A DNA stretch of 64,000 nucleotides from Straminergon stramineum (GCA_963920665.1 OY987273.1:11410501-11474500), one strand, 5' to 3'. Shown: positions 1 through 12,300, counted from the stretch's first letter. Notes: a model not told the origin generated them from the sequence alone. Numbers and translations are program-made.

Positions 1-312
1 ATCATCTAGTTCAAAAATTGTCGTGTATGGAGTGTTTGTACTTTTATATTACACTTTTAGTACTTCCATTAATACTAATCAATCCTCATTGAACAATCAT
101 CTTTGATATACAATTTTACTACCTAGATGAATAGCTAAATATAGAGAACCAAAACTGAAGATGTAAGTTATAGTGTACGTTGAGTCAATTCTTTTGTACT
201 GATTTGAGTACAAAATGTACTTCTAGTAGTCCACATACTGCACCGAGTACATAAATAATGCCCTTGTAGGTAATGGCCAATAAAGGACTTATAGAGCTGT
301 CATATGTGCAAT
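1..312. other. AT-rich stretch with no gene seen
   Basis: No coding region is convincing here. Short open frames on both strands have no recognisable domain. Several TTTGTAC/GTACAAA-type words occur, similar to those that are dense at 9.5-10.9 kb. Confidence 0.5.
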
Positions 313-1085
313 GGAGTGTAAGTACCATTACAACACCAAAATGTCGTGAAATGACTCGAAATATCATCCTAGGGGATTCTAGACTATTGCTGCAAGCTGA
401 GATTATCCGTACTACCAATTTAAGCACTCTCTTCACCTCTTTTCTCTCTTTTCAGGATTACTACCTTTTTGGAATCCAAGCCGGATCCACTCCTTTCCGG
501 ATTCCGGATTCGTCACTTCTCACACACTGGTTTTGGTGCCTCTGTTTTACCCTCAGAGGGTCCGCCTTTGATCTTGTAGAGGGGTAGGGACTCACCACTT
601 GTATTCCTCATACTTTCTTCTCTCTCTAAATTGCACAAAACAACCTTAGACCAAATGTTGTACTAGATCAGACCAAGAAACATTCTCACAACTTCCCGAA
701 GAGCCAATCTGGAAGGCAAGTCACTTAGAGCTGTAACCAATCTTCTCCACTACAACCACATATCAACAAAAATTGGAACTGATGGGGGATTGTTAGTCGT
801 TCACGAGATTGATCCTAGGGTTTGGCAGGCCTTCCGGAGAGTAGGATGGGGATTTTTCCGTTGGCGGTTGATTATCTCCACATGGAATCCTCCTTGGTAT
901 TCCGGACTCGCATGCCACTCCTTGCCGGATTTCCATTCCAGTGTTTTAAAGGCACCACGCACAAGACCGTATTCACAAGCCTAAACTACGTCTCAAACAT
1001 TCCCTCCAATCAACTCAAGTCACCTCAAATTTGGATTTCTCCTTTCTCTCTTACACTTCAATACTCTCACAAACAAACATAGGAG
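313..1085 (-). repeat. LTR-like direct repeat, copy 1
   Basis: This stretch matches 4599-5383 in the same orientation over about 770 bases, with scattered substitutions. Shared landmarks include GGAGTGTAAGTA at the left edge, a pyrimidine-rich block ending in GATCTTGTAGAGGGGTAGGG, the word GATGGGGGATTGTTAGTC, and TTACACTTCAAT near the right edge. Gag-like coding on the minus strand lies just to its right. The simplest reading is a pair of LTRs around a non-autonomous element with minus-strand coding. The exact ends are uncertain because a polypurine-like GATGGGGGAT also sits inside the repeat in plus orientation. Confidence 0.55.
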
Positions 1086-1335
1086 AGTTGGATATACGAC
1101 AGATCAATTCCGAAATGTCCACTTGGTGGCTCAAATTAAAGAAAGGATGACAAGATACCAATTATACGCACTAGGATGGAATGAGAGGATAACTAGCCTG
1201 CCTGCCCTCCCTCTAAAACTCAAAATCCCAAAGCCAAAAAGCCACCCGTAAATCTAGATGACCAATCACAGACCTCCCGAGAAACTTGGAAAGTCAGATC
1301 CTAAAAATCTAGAACTCGGGCCCATGCCTAGAAAC

Positions 1336-1730
1336 CTAGATCAGATTCAAATTCAAATCATAACTAACTAAAAACCTAAGTACTTCGCCTTTCGGGCCTT
1401 CTTCTGACTGCTCCTGCCTTGACTTGATGGTGCCCGGATGGATGCCCTCGGAGCCGCTTTTGGAGTTGCCTTTATCGGGGTCGTCCTCAATGCTGCCCGG
1501 GTCTAGATCTGCCAGATTCAAGATTGGGATAAGGAACTCTAAGACCTGCTTCTGCCTCCCATCTAGACAATCACTAATGGCATATCCTTCCTTAGAATGG
1601 GTTGCATTCCTAAACTTCCCTACCACGAACTTATTTGTTCAGGAGGCTAATCCGGATCCCTTTCTGGGGAATTTGTATACCTTTGCCCAAACCTCCTTAG
1701 TCCAGGTTCTAGGTCGCCACCTCATTGTTA
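1336..1730 (-). pseudogene. Gag-like coding relic, copy 1
   Basis: The minus strand encodes a segment reading VGKFRNATHSKEGYAISDCL and on to LEFLIPILNL. It aligns with WGKFQDAVNPKDDYAIGDCI ... LQFLVPILHL on the plus strand near 15750-15860, so both derive from one repeated protein. The upstream part (WTKEVWAKVYKF) is in the same frame but separated by a TGA codon. The downstream part is acidic and lysine-rich. I do not recognise a named domain. A gag-type protein of a plant LTR element is an inference from its repetition and from the flanking LTR-like repeats. Confidence 0.5.
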
Positions 1731-1739
1731 GCTCATATT

Positions 1740-2359
1740 GATTTGGAGCTCCTATGATGAGCTCCTGAATCATCTGATCATTCTTTATAGTCCATGGCCT
1801 AAGGAACAGACCAACACACCCTATCGTGCTCAGGTCGTCTTCTAACTACGACCAGTCCCTAAGTCTTTTTGGAATGGTAGGATAGACCATCCGTGCCATA
1901 ACTAATGGTTTACCGATATCTCCCTTCGCCATCGTAAACCAAAACTAATTGAACTGCTGAAACAATCGCTAACTCACCACTCTTTCACTTAACTATATGA
2001 ACGCAAAATCACTATGGAAGAAAGAGGAAGAAAAAATGGGAGTGGCAGGGGTTAAGTACCTGTCATCCTACCAACCGTTCGAGAAGCAAATCATTTAACC
2101 ATAACGGTTCCCTAAATTCCTACACCGGAATTCTAGACCATAGGTTGTTGCTATCCGAGTTTCCGGAATCCGGATCCATCTTGGATCCTTTTATGGAATA
2201 CCTAGATCATCCTCTCAGCCTTAATGCAATGTTTAGAGTAAGAGGATTCTTATTCTGTTCTCCTACAAGAAATTTTGAAAAATTCTATATTATTATAGAC
2301 CTATTTTATACTAACTTGGTGGATTCCGAGATTACATCTCACGACAAGAACAACAAGCC
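1740..2359. other. No gene seen; retroelement interior
   Basis: Only short open frames occur. The minus strand may continue the gag-like relic to the left, but I could not follow a frame. Nothing else is recognisable. Confidence 0.4.
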
Positions 2360-2836
2360 GGGTTCAAAAGAAAGGGACCTTGTGGAAGAGTGAAGGATTA
2401 CAATGCACTTAGAGAGAATCTACGAGAAGGGGAAGCAAAGAGGCAACGCAAACGACAACAATTGTTAAGAGAGAGAGAGCAAGTTGCAAGGTTGTTTGAT
2501 GTGGTTGGGGATGAATTGGAGGTAGGAAGGGAAATGTCTTCATGAATGCTTTCACTTATTTTGTCTGAAATTGTGGATTTTTTCATAATGAAGATGGAAA
2601 GTTGTTCGAAGGCATCCTTGAGGTTGAAGATTATGGAGCAATTTTTGGAGGATGACTGTATTTTTCCATTTCTCCCTGAGTATTATCCTCGTGGTTAGAA
2701 TGCGAAGGGTCCATTTGAAATCCTCAAGAATTATCAGTTGGAGTTGGACACTATGAAGGGTGTTCAATTGACAGATGTGCTTGCTAGGAAGTTTGTCCTT
2801 TTAGATGCAGCTGTATCTACTAATGTGACATTATGA
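2360..2836 (+). pseudogene. Unidentified coding relic, basic coiled-coil-like
   Basis: One plus-strand frame runs from about 2360 to the TGA at 2834-2836 and is interrupted by TGA at 2543 and TAG at 2696. It starts with a Lys/Arg/Gln/Glu-rich stretch (GEAKRQRKRQQLLREREQ) that looks helical. Further on it reads FLEDDCIFPFLPEYYPRG, a TAG, then NAKGPFEILKNYQLELD and VLARKFVLLDA. I do not recognise the family. The codon texture and single frame suggest a decayed protein of a mobile element, separate from the minus-strand gag-like relics around it. Confidence 0.4.
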
Positions 2837-4244
2837 ACACCAATTTATCCACCCTTGGCAAATCGCGAACACAATCAGGTTCTAGGTTTTGCCTAAGTGA
2901 ATCCTACTTTTAGGTATCTCAGTATGTTCCATTGTGCCTTCCAAGCAATGGATCTTTTTACTAAGTGCCTAAAGTGACCCCCAAATGTGCAAGATTCTCC
3001 TATCCTACATCTAGTATTTTTGGGCCGACCGAATGGATGGCCCGCTGTATGTTTTGGATGGAACCTATGTTAGGGAAGAACTAACCTAAGAAACCTCTAG
3101 CTCATCCTTTGAAATTTCTAAAAACCTAAAACTCGACCCCATCCGACCTTTCTAGCCAAAGTTATGAGTGGATGAAGTTTGACCACTCCTCAATATCTCA
3201 AACTTCATCCATCGATTGAACCTAGTTCCCTAATTCAAAAAAGTTCGAAATTTTTGGGGGTGGGTCAAAACACTTACTCCTAAATAGATATGTATTTTGG
3301 CCCTAATTGGGATCTCTCCCTAGATTCTCATCCAAGCCTTATCTAAACTTCATCTACTCATTTCTCCCAACCTATAATTCGGAATAAACTTTTCTCTTCG
3401 GCTCTGGGTCCTAATTGATAGCCTTCTCCTAATCTCCTTAATTAGTATTCAATCCCTAGGTCTAACTATTCTTCATCCAAATCCACTCTAACCTTCATCT
3501 GGTGATAACTTCCTTGTTTTTGTCCCAATTTGGGCATGCCTTAGGGTTTTGGAAAGCTATTGCCTTCCTCTTTAAGCTTCTATCCTAAGATCCGATCTGA
3601 CCTATAGACCTAAGGGTCTGACCTAGGGGTAGGCCTCAACCACAATTACTAGTTGCTAATCAAGGACCTTAAAAGAATTGGGAAAGGTTTAATTCATACC
3701 TCAGAACTGGAATTCATACCACCGGAAGCTCTCCCTCCTCCGCCATTAACTCCAATGCCGTGATACAATGAACCACTATTCTAATCATAAAAGAATTTAA
3801 CACAAGGGTTTGTTTGTTACCTTCCTCCCATTTCTTTCCCTCTTTCTTCTTTTCTTTCCCTTCTATTCTTCCTTCGTACTATGGTGGCCCAACCATCCTT
3901 GGTTCTACCTATGAAGCTAATCTTAAGGACACGTCATGCCATCCTCTTAGGTTGAACTACCTCATACATCCTACGCCTTACGCTTAATCTCGTATAAATC
4001 ACCTAATTTTAATCTAAGGGCTTGGGTAAGATTTGGAGATTACCCTCCTATCTTATCTACTTCCACTCCTTTCCTTCAAATTGTCTTCCCTCTTGTCACT
4101 CTCTCATTCTTCCGACCACTTGCTTGTTGCTTTGGTGATGTTTACGGGAGATGGGGAGTTGGATTCCCTACTCCAAAGGTTGCTTAGTGTGGTATATGTG
4201 TCTTGTTAGCCTCCTCTTTCTCTTCTCTCTCTTCTTCCATTGCT
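2837..4244. other. Non-coding repeat DNA, no gene seen
   Basis: A pyrimidine-biased stretch without long open frames. Phrases such as CCTTCCAAGCAATGGATC recall the end of the 1.7-1.9 kb LTR-type repeat (53.4 kb), so part may be a diverged member of that family. Not resolved by eye. Confidence 0.4.
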
Positions 4245-4570
4245 AGACAACCCATCCTGACCTCTCTTCTCACTAGAACCCCTTGCCTGACTTTAGGTAC
4301 TAGACAACCCCTCCCTACTTTCCCTTTTGATTACCAAGGTCTCCCTACCCAACTTAGTTGTTGGGCAGACCCTCCCTTGCTTCCCCTTTTGATGAACGGA
4401 CCCCCTCTCCCAACCTTAATGATTGGACAAACCCCCCTTGCATCCCTTTTGATTACCAGACCTCTCCTACCAACTTTAATGACTAGGTAGACCCACCCCC
4501 TTGCTTTCTTTTTGATTACCGAACCTCTCTCCCTAACCTTAATGACTTGCCGCCCTTCCCTTACTTTCTT
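4245..4570. repeat. Minisatellite, degenerate unit of about 61 bp
   Basis: About five imperfect tandem units. Each contains a CTTTTGATTACC-like word, then a pyrimidine-rich ACCTCTCCTACCAAC-like word and AATGACTNG. It lies just left of the second LTR-like repeat. The open plus-strand frame across it only reflects the repeat composition. Confidence 0.7.
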
Positions 4571-4598
4571 TTTTGGCTAATGGCGTCGTTCGTGCGTA

Positions 4599-5383
4599 GG
4601 AGTGTAAGTATCTTTACAACACCACCACGTCATAAAATGACTTGAAATATTATTCCAAGGGATTCTAGAATGTTGCTGCAAGCCGAGATTATCTGTTTTA
4701 TCGACTTAACCAATTCGTCCACTTAACTTTTCTCTTCCGGATCTCTATCTTAGTTTCTAGAATCCAATTCGGATCCACTCCTTTCCAGATTTCTAGCTTT
4801 GTCTCTTCTTACATACTAGTTTTCTATTCCTCTATTTTACCCTCAAAGGGTCTGCCTTTGATCTTGTAGAGGGGTAGGGACTCACCACTCATATTCCTCA
4901 CACTCTTGTCTCTCTCTAAACTATACAAAACTCTCATAACCATAAGTCATAATAGATTAGGCATAAAAGTACCCTCACAACTTCCCAGATGGCTAATCTG
5001 GAAGATAGGTCATTCAGGGCCATATCCAGCCTTTTCCACTACAACAATAGATCAACAACAACTGGAACTAATGGGGGATTGTTAGTCATTCACTAGATTG
5101 ATCCTAGGGTTTGGTAGACTTTTTCGAGAGTAGGATGGGGATTTTTCCACTAGCAGTTGCTTATCTCTACACGGATCCCTCTTTGTTATTTTGGACTACA
5201 CCCACACCATTCTTTTCCAAGTTCCCGTTCCAGTGTTTTAAAGGCACCACGTACAAGACCGTGTTCACAAGCCTAAACGACATCTCAAACGGTCCCTCCA
5301 AATCAGATCCAATCACCTCATATCCGAATTCCTCCTTTCCTCTCCCCCTCTTACACTTCAATGCTCTTATGAGCAAAAACAGC
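4599..5383 (-). repeat. LTR-like direct repeat, copy 2
   Basis: Partner of 313-1085 (same orientation, about 4.29 kb apart). Similarity runs from AGTGTAAGTA through the GATGGGGGATTGTTAGTCATTCACTAGATTGATCC region to TTACACTTCAATGCTCTTATGAGC. Similarity to copy 1 then stops, because a different 1.7 kb repeat begins at 5384. The sequence that follows copy 1 resumes at about 7145. Confidence 0.55.
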
Positions 5384-7091
5384 TGTGAACCACCATATTG
5401 GTTAGCTATTACAAAACTCAAAAATATAAACATTAGGCATGAATTTACAAATTCGGAAGTGTTAGTACTCCAAATTAAGCAATAACCATAAATTAGGGAG
5501 TTTTCCACTAAATTGCAATGGAAACTTCATGAGGTTAGGGCAAGATGCTAGAAAATGCAATTAGGAGAAAATTAGGAAAAATTCTAGGGAAAAAATGGAG
5601 AGTTAAAACGAAAAAGAGGTTAAGCAAAATTTAGTAGAGTAACCAAATCAAACTAACGGTAGAATAAGGACAAAATGAAAACAAAAAATGAAAATGAAAA
5701 ATGAAAAAAAAAGACTAGAAGTAGAAAATGAAACTAAAAGTAAATTAAAAACCACAAAAATAATAAATAATAAAAAACACAAAAGAAGTTAGTTAAACTA
5801 AAACTATGACTAAAACACTGAAATAGTGCTAGAAACACTAAAATAGGAGTTTTTTAGTAATTTAGGGGGTTGAACACTAAAATAGCGCAATTTACACGAA
5901 ATTAGAGGATTTACAATAACCTATCACGATTTGTACTAATTTAGTGCATTTTGCACCAAATTAGCAGATTAACAGTGAATTAGTGTAGGATGAAAGTAGT
6001 TTGGAAAACTAATTTGTTAGAAAGTTTGGATATGGGCAAAATTAGGGTTTGGAGCCCTCTCACTCTCTCAAATCTCTCAACTTTTGTGTGAATTTTTGGT
6101 GTGTGTGTTTTGAGAGGTGGTTGTGATTTGTGGGCATTTGATGCATGAATTGCAAAAGAGTAGGGTTGAGGAAGATTAGGAACAATTTATCAAGTAGATT
6201 TCACCATTTTTATGAAAAAAAATGGGTGAAAAATGAAGGGGCTTGAGGTCAGATGGGAAAGTGCTTGGGAAGAAGGGAAAAGTGTGAGTTGAGATTGGAG
6301 CATCAATTTTGATGGTTGATTGTAGGAGCATGGAGAATTGGATGAAGTTGAAATTTAGAAGAATCAAGCGCCTTTGAAGTTAGCTTTCCAAAAAGCTATA
6401 GCTTGCCCAATTCAAAACCAAAACATGACGGTGGTGGACGATTTTGTGCGGGGAGGTTGGCTGCTCCAACAATGGAGGATTGCCAACTTTGGCGAGCAAC
6501 AACGAAAAAACGACTAGGTGGAATCAGCTGAAAATGGGAGGGGTGGTGCGTCTTGAAGCTGGCCTTCTAGAAAGTCTAAGATTGACCCATTTGGAGCAAG
6601 GATGAGAAAATAGCTGCTGTTTTTGTGGAAGAAGGTCTATAGCCCCTTAGAGGAAGCTCAATTTGAGGTTTTCTTGTATAATCTTTGCAATTATAATTGA
6701 ATCATTGCAATTTTCATTGTACTTTGCTAAAACAATTGTTGTAAGTGTGATGTTGGTTGAGTTAGAAAGATTGGTGAGATTGCAATTGTGTAAATATGAA
6801 TCTCATTTTTTAGAGTTTGGGTGAGATGTGATGTGATGTGATTAATATTTAGGATCCCAATTAGGCCATTTTGAGCCCCAAATGGCACGTTTGAGGTAGA
6901 TTTTGGCATACAAAGTTGTTATAATGTACTTAACTGCTTCGTTGGATGATAGTGGGTTGTTAAGAGGTGTACTTGGTGATGTGAGATGGGCTGCCCCCTT
7001 CTTACATAGAATTACTTAGGTCAAAATTCACCAAAAATCTCATTGTTGGAGTCCATTTCTTGGAAGGCAATTTAGGTAGGGGTCCCATACA
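5384..7091 (+). mobile_element. LTR-type repeat LR1, copy 1 (1.7 kb)
   Basis: This AT-rich block begins TGTGAACCACC and ends CCCATACA, giving TG...CA ends. It recurs inverted at 53366-55300. Shared landmarks are ATAAACATTAGGCATGAATTT, the low-complexity AAAATGAAAATG region, GTGCTAGAAACACTAAAATAG, GCATTTTGCACCAAATTAGC and CAAAATTAGGGTTTGGAGCCC. Similarity extends some 50 bases past the CATACA end (CCAACTCTAAGGGGTTTCTTTGCC), so each copy keeps a little internal sequence. It interrupts the gag-like repeat, whose similarity to 1088-1500 resumes at about 7145. No coding potential is seen. Confidence 0.65.
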
Positions 7092-7144
7092 GTCCCTGCC
7101 AGCCAACTCTAAGGGGTTTCTTTGCCTTGTGGTGAAAAAGCCTC

Positions 7145-9100
7145 ATAACATCAAAGCTGGATATACAATAGATCAATTCCTGAATATCCACTTGGTGGCT
7201 CAAATTAAAGAAAGGATGACAAGATACCAACTATAAGTGCTAGGATGGAATGAGAGGGCAACAGACCTATCCATCCCTTAAAACTCAAAAAACCAAAGAC
7301 AAAAAGCCACCAAGAAATTTGGATGACCAACCACACACCTCCCGAGAAATCCAGAAAGTCAAATTCTACAAATCTAGAACTTGGGCCCATACTTGGAAAC
7401 TTGGTTTAGATCCAAAATTCAATCCTAACTAATTGAGATTCCTAACTACTTTGCCTTTTGTGCTTTCTTCTGACTACACCTAGCTTGACCCGCTGGTGCT
7501 TGGACGGGTGCCCTTAATGGAGTTATCTTCACCGGAGTTGTCTTTACTATGGCCCACGTCTGAATCTTTCAGATCTCTGGAGGTGAATCTTCCTCTTCCA
7601 TTTCTTCTTCCCCTTCTTCCGAATCCATGTCCGACCTGATTTGGTACTCCTCTTCGTCAGACTTCTCAATGCGATTAATCTCCCTTACTTCTTCTCTTGG
7701 AGATGTCTCATCCAACATGATAGGCATTTTGTCCTTTTTAGATTAAAGCTGTTGCATATGCTTGAAGCTTTCCGGATGGGTTTGGGCCAGATTTGTCACA
7801 CCTTTCATCCGGTCAATTAGATCACTTCGGACCAGTAATCGGGGTGTTTGGAAAGTGTCCTTCACTTGGAGCTGGGTGGTTGGAATGGTCGGTGAGACGG
7901 AAACTTCCGGTGGCTCTAATTCCCTTGCTATGCTTGACTTCTTGGTCGGCTCTAATACTGTCTTTGCGCTCTTTTGGATGGTCTTCTATATTTGACTCGA
8001 GAAGGGCTCTATTGAATGCCAAAGAGCCTCCCTAAGTCCTTCAAGTCTTGATGGAAGTAGAAGTGATGAAGCCAACTTAACAGGAGTTTCCATATCGAAA
8101 AGAATTTTTGAAAAGTGAGTGAAGTCCATGACCCAGTCCAAATCAATACCCCCTAAGAGTTGGCACATCTCCTTTGGCATTATCTCCATCCGGGCTAAGA
8201 AATCAACCAAGATCCTTACCACGTTCGATCCAGTCAAATGCCCTTCCTTAATTAACCGGTTGTAGACAAGGGAGGCTTTGACGATGAGTTCCAATGGTCT
8301 ATCTACCAAAACAAATAGATTCTTGACAAGTTGTAGAGCTTCCTTCTCCCTCTATTTTGATGCAGCTATTTCCCCCTCCGCCCAATTCAATCGGGATTAG
8401 AGGTTGTTCCTCTCTTTTTCCAAATCCCTAATCCACTCTTCTTTTTGTCTTAGCTCCTTTGGATTTGGCAATCACTTCACTTCGTCCAAGATATCTTCTG
8501 GTTCAAGCTTAAGCTCCTTGTCAATTTCCCTCCTGAGTCCTACTAAGTTGTTGTGGTACTCTTGTGCCTACAACACCCAATTGAATTTGGTCTTATAGAT
8601 TTCGGAAATCCCTTTTGTTTGCTTCTCCAGAACTAGGAGCTTTCTTTGTGATGTTGGATTGGTGGATTTCTTCCTCCTTTCTCTTTGATCTATCAGCTAC
8701 TCTTTCTATTCTAGCTCTTCTTCTTCAAATTCCAGCTACTTCACCTCCACTTCGTGACTTCTTGAAGAACACCTCCCTCATCTACTGCTAATATGTACTC
8801 AACCGCCCCAACAGTGGCCATTTCACCCCTTGTCACGCTAGTAGCTTCATAAACAATCCTTATTCGGCTAGTAGCTTCATCACCAACGATCACAGTGCCA
8901 TGGGCTTCATCAATGGCCATTTCAACCCCAATCCCAACAATGGCTTCATCTTCCCCCCTTGTCCCGACTGTGGCTTCATCAACAACAATGACAGTGACAT
9001 GGGCATCATCAACAATCCCTATACCAATAGTAGCTTGATCTTCACCCCCCATCTCGATTGTAGCTTCATCAGCAACGGTGTCGATGACATGGGTTTCATT
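7145..9100 (-). pseudogene. Gag-like coding relic, copy 2
   Basis: Bases 7150-7560 match 1088-1500 closely, so this is a second copy of the same minus-strand element. Going right to left, coding traces are a low-complexity part at 9103-8741 (repeats of DEATxxxxGEDEAxxG type), a Lys/Gln-rich coiled-coil-like part around 8.7-8.4 kb, a 107-codon open segment at 8309-7986 (VVRILVDFLARMEIMPKEMC, then LDWVMDFTHFSKILFDMETP), and an acidic Glu/Ser-rich part at 7760-7560. The frames are broken. The MITE at 9101 cuts its N-terminal repeat region. Confidence 0.45.
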
Positions 9101-9292
9101 CACTAGAAGAAAACCGTGTTGAGTTCAATAGAATTCCAATGACGTGAAATTTTGAAAACTACCCAAAACGCAATTTTTGCGTTGGTTGCAACGTAGTTTT
9201 CAGAAAACCAACTCAAAAACTACATTTTGGGCAGTTTTCAGAATTTCACGTCACCGGAATTTTGTTGAATTCAACACGGTTTTCTTCTAGTG
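9101..9292. mobile_element. CACTA-ended MITE (192 bp)
   Basis: The ends are near-perfect inverted repeats of roughly 70 bases. The left end is CACTAGAAGAAAACCGTGTT and the right end is its mirror, AACACGGTTTTCTTCTAGTG. ATT occurs directly before the left end (9098-9100) and directly after the right end (9293-9295), giving the 3-bp target duplication expected for CACTA elements. The centre holds the rest of the hairpin and no coding region. It sits in the gag-like relic. Confidence 0.85.
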
Positions 9293-9489
9293 ATTAACAA
9301 TGGCACAATCATTGACCACTACTAGGTACTTGACAACCACTTCCATAGTGGCCACTATGGCATCAACCTTCCCCTGTTTGCTAGGGTGTTTCTCATTCCC
9401 GCAAGGTCTACCATCATGTCTGTCATGTCATCACCATCCTAGATCTTATTGCTAAATTCTGCCCGTTGACTTGAACGGCTTCCACATTC
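9293..9489. other. Continuation of the gag-like region, no gene seen
   Basis: A short pyrimidine-rich stretch after the MITE. It probably continues the N-terminal side of the minus-strand gag-like relic. No clear frame is seen. Confidence 0.3.
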
Positions 9490-10900
9490 CACATACAACG
9501 AACTACACAAACTTGTACACGAAATACATTTTCTGGATATGCTTTTACATTTCAAAAACGACATAGTTTACAAATTTGCAAAAATTCGTACATTTAGAAA
9601 ATAATCTGCACATATGTAGAAAAAATACACAAAATTCGTACATGAAATACATTTTTCCACTACACCTATACATTCCAAACAGAATACATTTACAAATTTG
9701 TAAACATTTGTACATTTGGCACGTATTCCATGAAGATGTAATACCTAGTAAATATGACGTAAATCTATTGAGCTTTATATTGTGATATTGACCTCTGTCT
9801 CTTCCTTCAACCCTTTCTACATCCTGGGAATACACATGAAATATCTATAGAAAACAAACGTACATTTGGATATTCGATAAGTTGTGAAAATATAAAGACT
9901 TTATAGGAAAGGATAGAAACTAGTGAGGATTCAAGGATCATACCCAAATATGTGTTCTCCTGCATTCTATAATGCCCTAGTGCATTCCTCACAACCAATA
10001 CAGAAGGAATTAGAACAACCTTGCACCACCAAGTGATCCCCCCCTTCTCCGACATTGGCTAAATTGAATGGGAGCGCCTTTGTCATACATCCTAACACGC
10101 TAGTTACTAAATTGAAGGGGAGTGCCTCCATCCTACATTCTAACAAATCATACTATAAACCTAATACGTAACATACTTTGGACGGTACATTACACACATA
10201 CAAGAACAATAGTAAACCGACTAAAAGATTCAGAAATAATACCAAGTTGCTATTGGTGCAGGTGGTACTGGTGGTGCGAGGAATGTTGCCTTTCATCTTT
10301 TTTTTATCCGAAAACTAGATCCCTCCTCTCAGCTACTATGTTCTTCACTAACCCCTCTTGATTGCCAACTATACTTGTGGCAAAATTTCCTCTCCCTCCT
10401 TCTCCATCTAAGGAAACAAGCCCTACACTAGAACACAATCTTCAATTCAATAAACCATGTTATATTGTGGATTTGGGTACAAACATACAAACATGTTATA
10501 GTTCACAATACAAAATGTACAACTTCGTATAACTTGTATAGATGAGTTGTACAAATTATACAATCTACGTAAGAACGAAATGTATTAGAATACTACAACA
10601 ACTATCTAAATACTAACAACATGGAAACCTATACAAACTGTAGTAATTATACTACATCATGTACAACAAGAAGGATGATATAAAACATGAAGTACAAATT
10701 AGGGAACCCCAGAACACATGCATGTAATAATGTATCCAAAATATTACTGAACTATACAAACTTGAAATATAAGAATATAGACAATACAATTGGAAGGGCA
10801 ATAGTAAACAACAAGTACAAATCAATGATCTCCAAATACCCTTTCAATAAATATCTATACAAAACATTAAAAAAATGTACAAAATTTCTTGGCTTGATAA
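9490..10900. repeat. Dense array of TACAAA / TTTGTA words
   Basis: GTACAAA, TTTGTAC, TTCGTACAT, TATACAAAC and related words recur every few tens of bases, often as inverted pairs (for example TTACAAATTTGTAA near 9690 and TTGTACAAATTATACAAT near 10545). Only short, AT-biased open frames occur. The pattern resembles a subterminal repeat region of a DNA transposon, but I see no ends or transposase belonging to it. Confidence 0.45.
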
Positions 10901-11640
10901 GAACTATAGAATGAGTGCTAGGTAAACTACCTTCCTTCCAATCCCAAGCAGCACAAACTACGTGAAAGTAACAAAAGTGTAAATAGCTTTGACTATGTGT
11001 ACTAATTAGTGTGAAGGTTTACTAATCAAAATGCGGTTGTACAATATCATCTTCTTCTTCAATGGTTGTTTTACATTGCTAGATGGCTGTATGAAATTTT
11101 GTTGTTGCATCACTCCTAGTTGCTAATCCTCTAGTGATAGCAATTGCACACTCTATCATTAACTTTGTTCACTCTTCACATCCACCTCCAAGACATCCAC
11201 ACCCATGAACACCTCTCCAACTAAAACTCATAATCCATTCGATGGGCTAAATTTGCTTGCAACCCAAAGCAAAGCATTCTATGCCCTCAATGAAGTTTTA
11301 CAACGTACACCATAGGTGGTAAAGGTGTCTACAAGTAGAAGAAACAAAAATGAGGAAAGGGGAAACTCCATAGGGAGCAATCACTTATTTGGATGGATCC
11401 TCTTCCACTACTTACTTCCCTTGCGACATACACCAACGGCAACGGTCGCAAGTGAAAACCCTATGATGGGCGACCAAAGTAAGCATGTTCCTCTTTCAAG
11501 GACAAACCTACATGTGCATTTTGACAACTCAGTGGCACTTGAAGTAGAGAGTCTCCTCTAAAGTAGAGGCCAACTTCTCTAACTTCTTCACTTTCTTTTG
11601 TACATCACGTACTAAATCATTATATGTGTCGTGACGTTAA
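10901..11640. other. No gene seen
   Basis: Mixed sequence with short open frames and no recognisable domain. A plus-strand open frame of 81 codons at 11316-11561 has no identifiable feature and is probably chance. Confidence 0.4.
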
Positions 11641-12092
11641 ATTTAAGTTTTTTTACGGTTGTGTAGGAAAACTAACCGGAGACTCGTAAGTAGGTATTTA
11701 GATCTAGCTAAGGAACCGTCGGAAGCTAAAATAGAGAAGGAAAATAAGATAGTAGATGGATCAGCTCGATTCCGGTCCCTGTAGGAGAACGGATGAGACC
11801 GTCAGTCTGACTGGATTGGGGATGAACTAGATATCAAGGGGACTGGACCCGAAATAGGTCATGATGGGGTGACAGGGGTCCAACGACTATATAAGGGCTG
11901 GCTTGCCCAGTTGAATCTCTTTTGCACTTTCGCTTGTCTCAGCGCTCTCCAACGCTCTGAGCTCTCTGCTCTCGTCTGTGACTCAGCTGTTAGTGTAAGA
12001 TTTGTGTGAGAGTGTCTTTTTCGAGGGTTGAGTATTGTTGTCATAATTTTGGATTCCGGTTGAGATCAGAGAGAGAAAGTGAGGAATGGGAC
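11640..12092 (+). mobile_element. 5' part of a gag-like element (leader, possible LTR)
   Basis: This stretch is continuous with 15350 onward once the hAT element is removed: the 8 bases before the hAT (AATGGGAC, 12085-12092) recur after it (AACGGGAC, 15350-15357). A TATA-like TATATAA at 11888-11894 is followed by a CT-rich leader (TCTCAGCGCTCTCCAACGCTCTGAGC). That is the arrangement of a plant promoter with a transcription start, as expected in a 5' LTR. I could not find a matching 3' LTR. Confidence 0.45.
11888..11894 (+). promoter_or_regulatory. TATA box of the gag-like element
   Basis: The sequence reads GACTATATAAGGGC, followed about 30-60 bases later by CT-rich sequence. The position suits a plant core promoter driving the plus-strand gag-like relic that resumes at 15350. 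Confidence 0.45.
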
Positions 12093-12300
12093 CAGGGTTG
12101 ACAAATCCGAACGTCCGCCCCAAATTCACGTCCATCATCCGGACGTCCGGACGCACGGACTCTAGTGGACGTAGCGTCCCTAGCGCCGTCCGCAGGCGGT
12201 CGGGCGGACGGGCAATCAGCTGGGCGGACGCTCACTATGTAGTCACAGCAACTTTTAGTTCGAATTTCCAAATTGGTTTTTTAAAATTTTGGGGCGCGTA

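Noticed and set aside
4203..4490. A 95-codon plus-strand protein with repeated PLLPTL-type text
   Set aside because: It lies over the 61-bp minisatellite and has the texture of a repeat by-product, with no domain.
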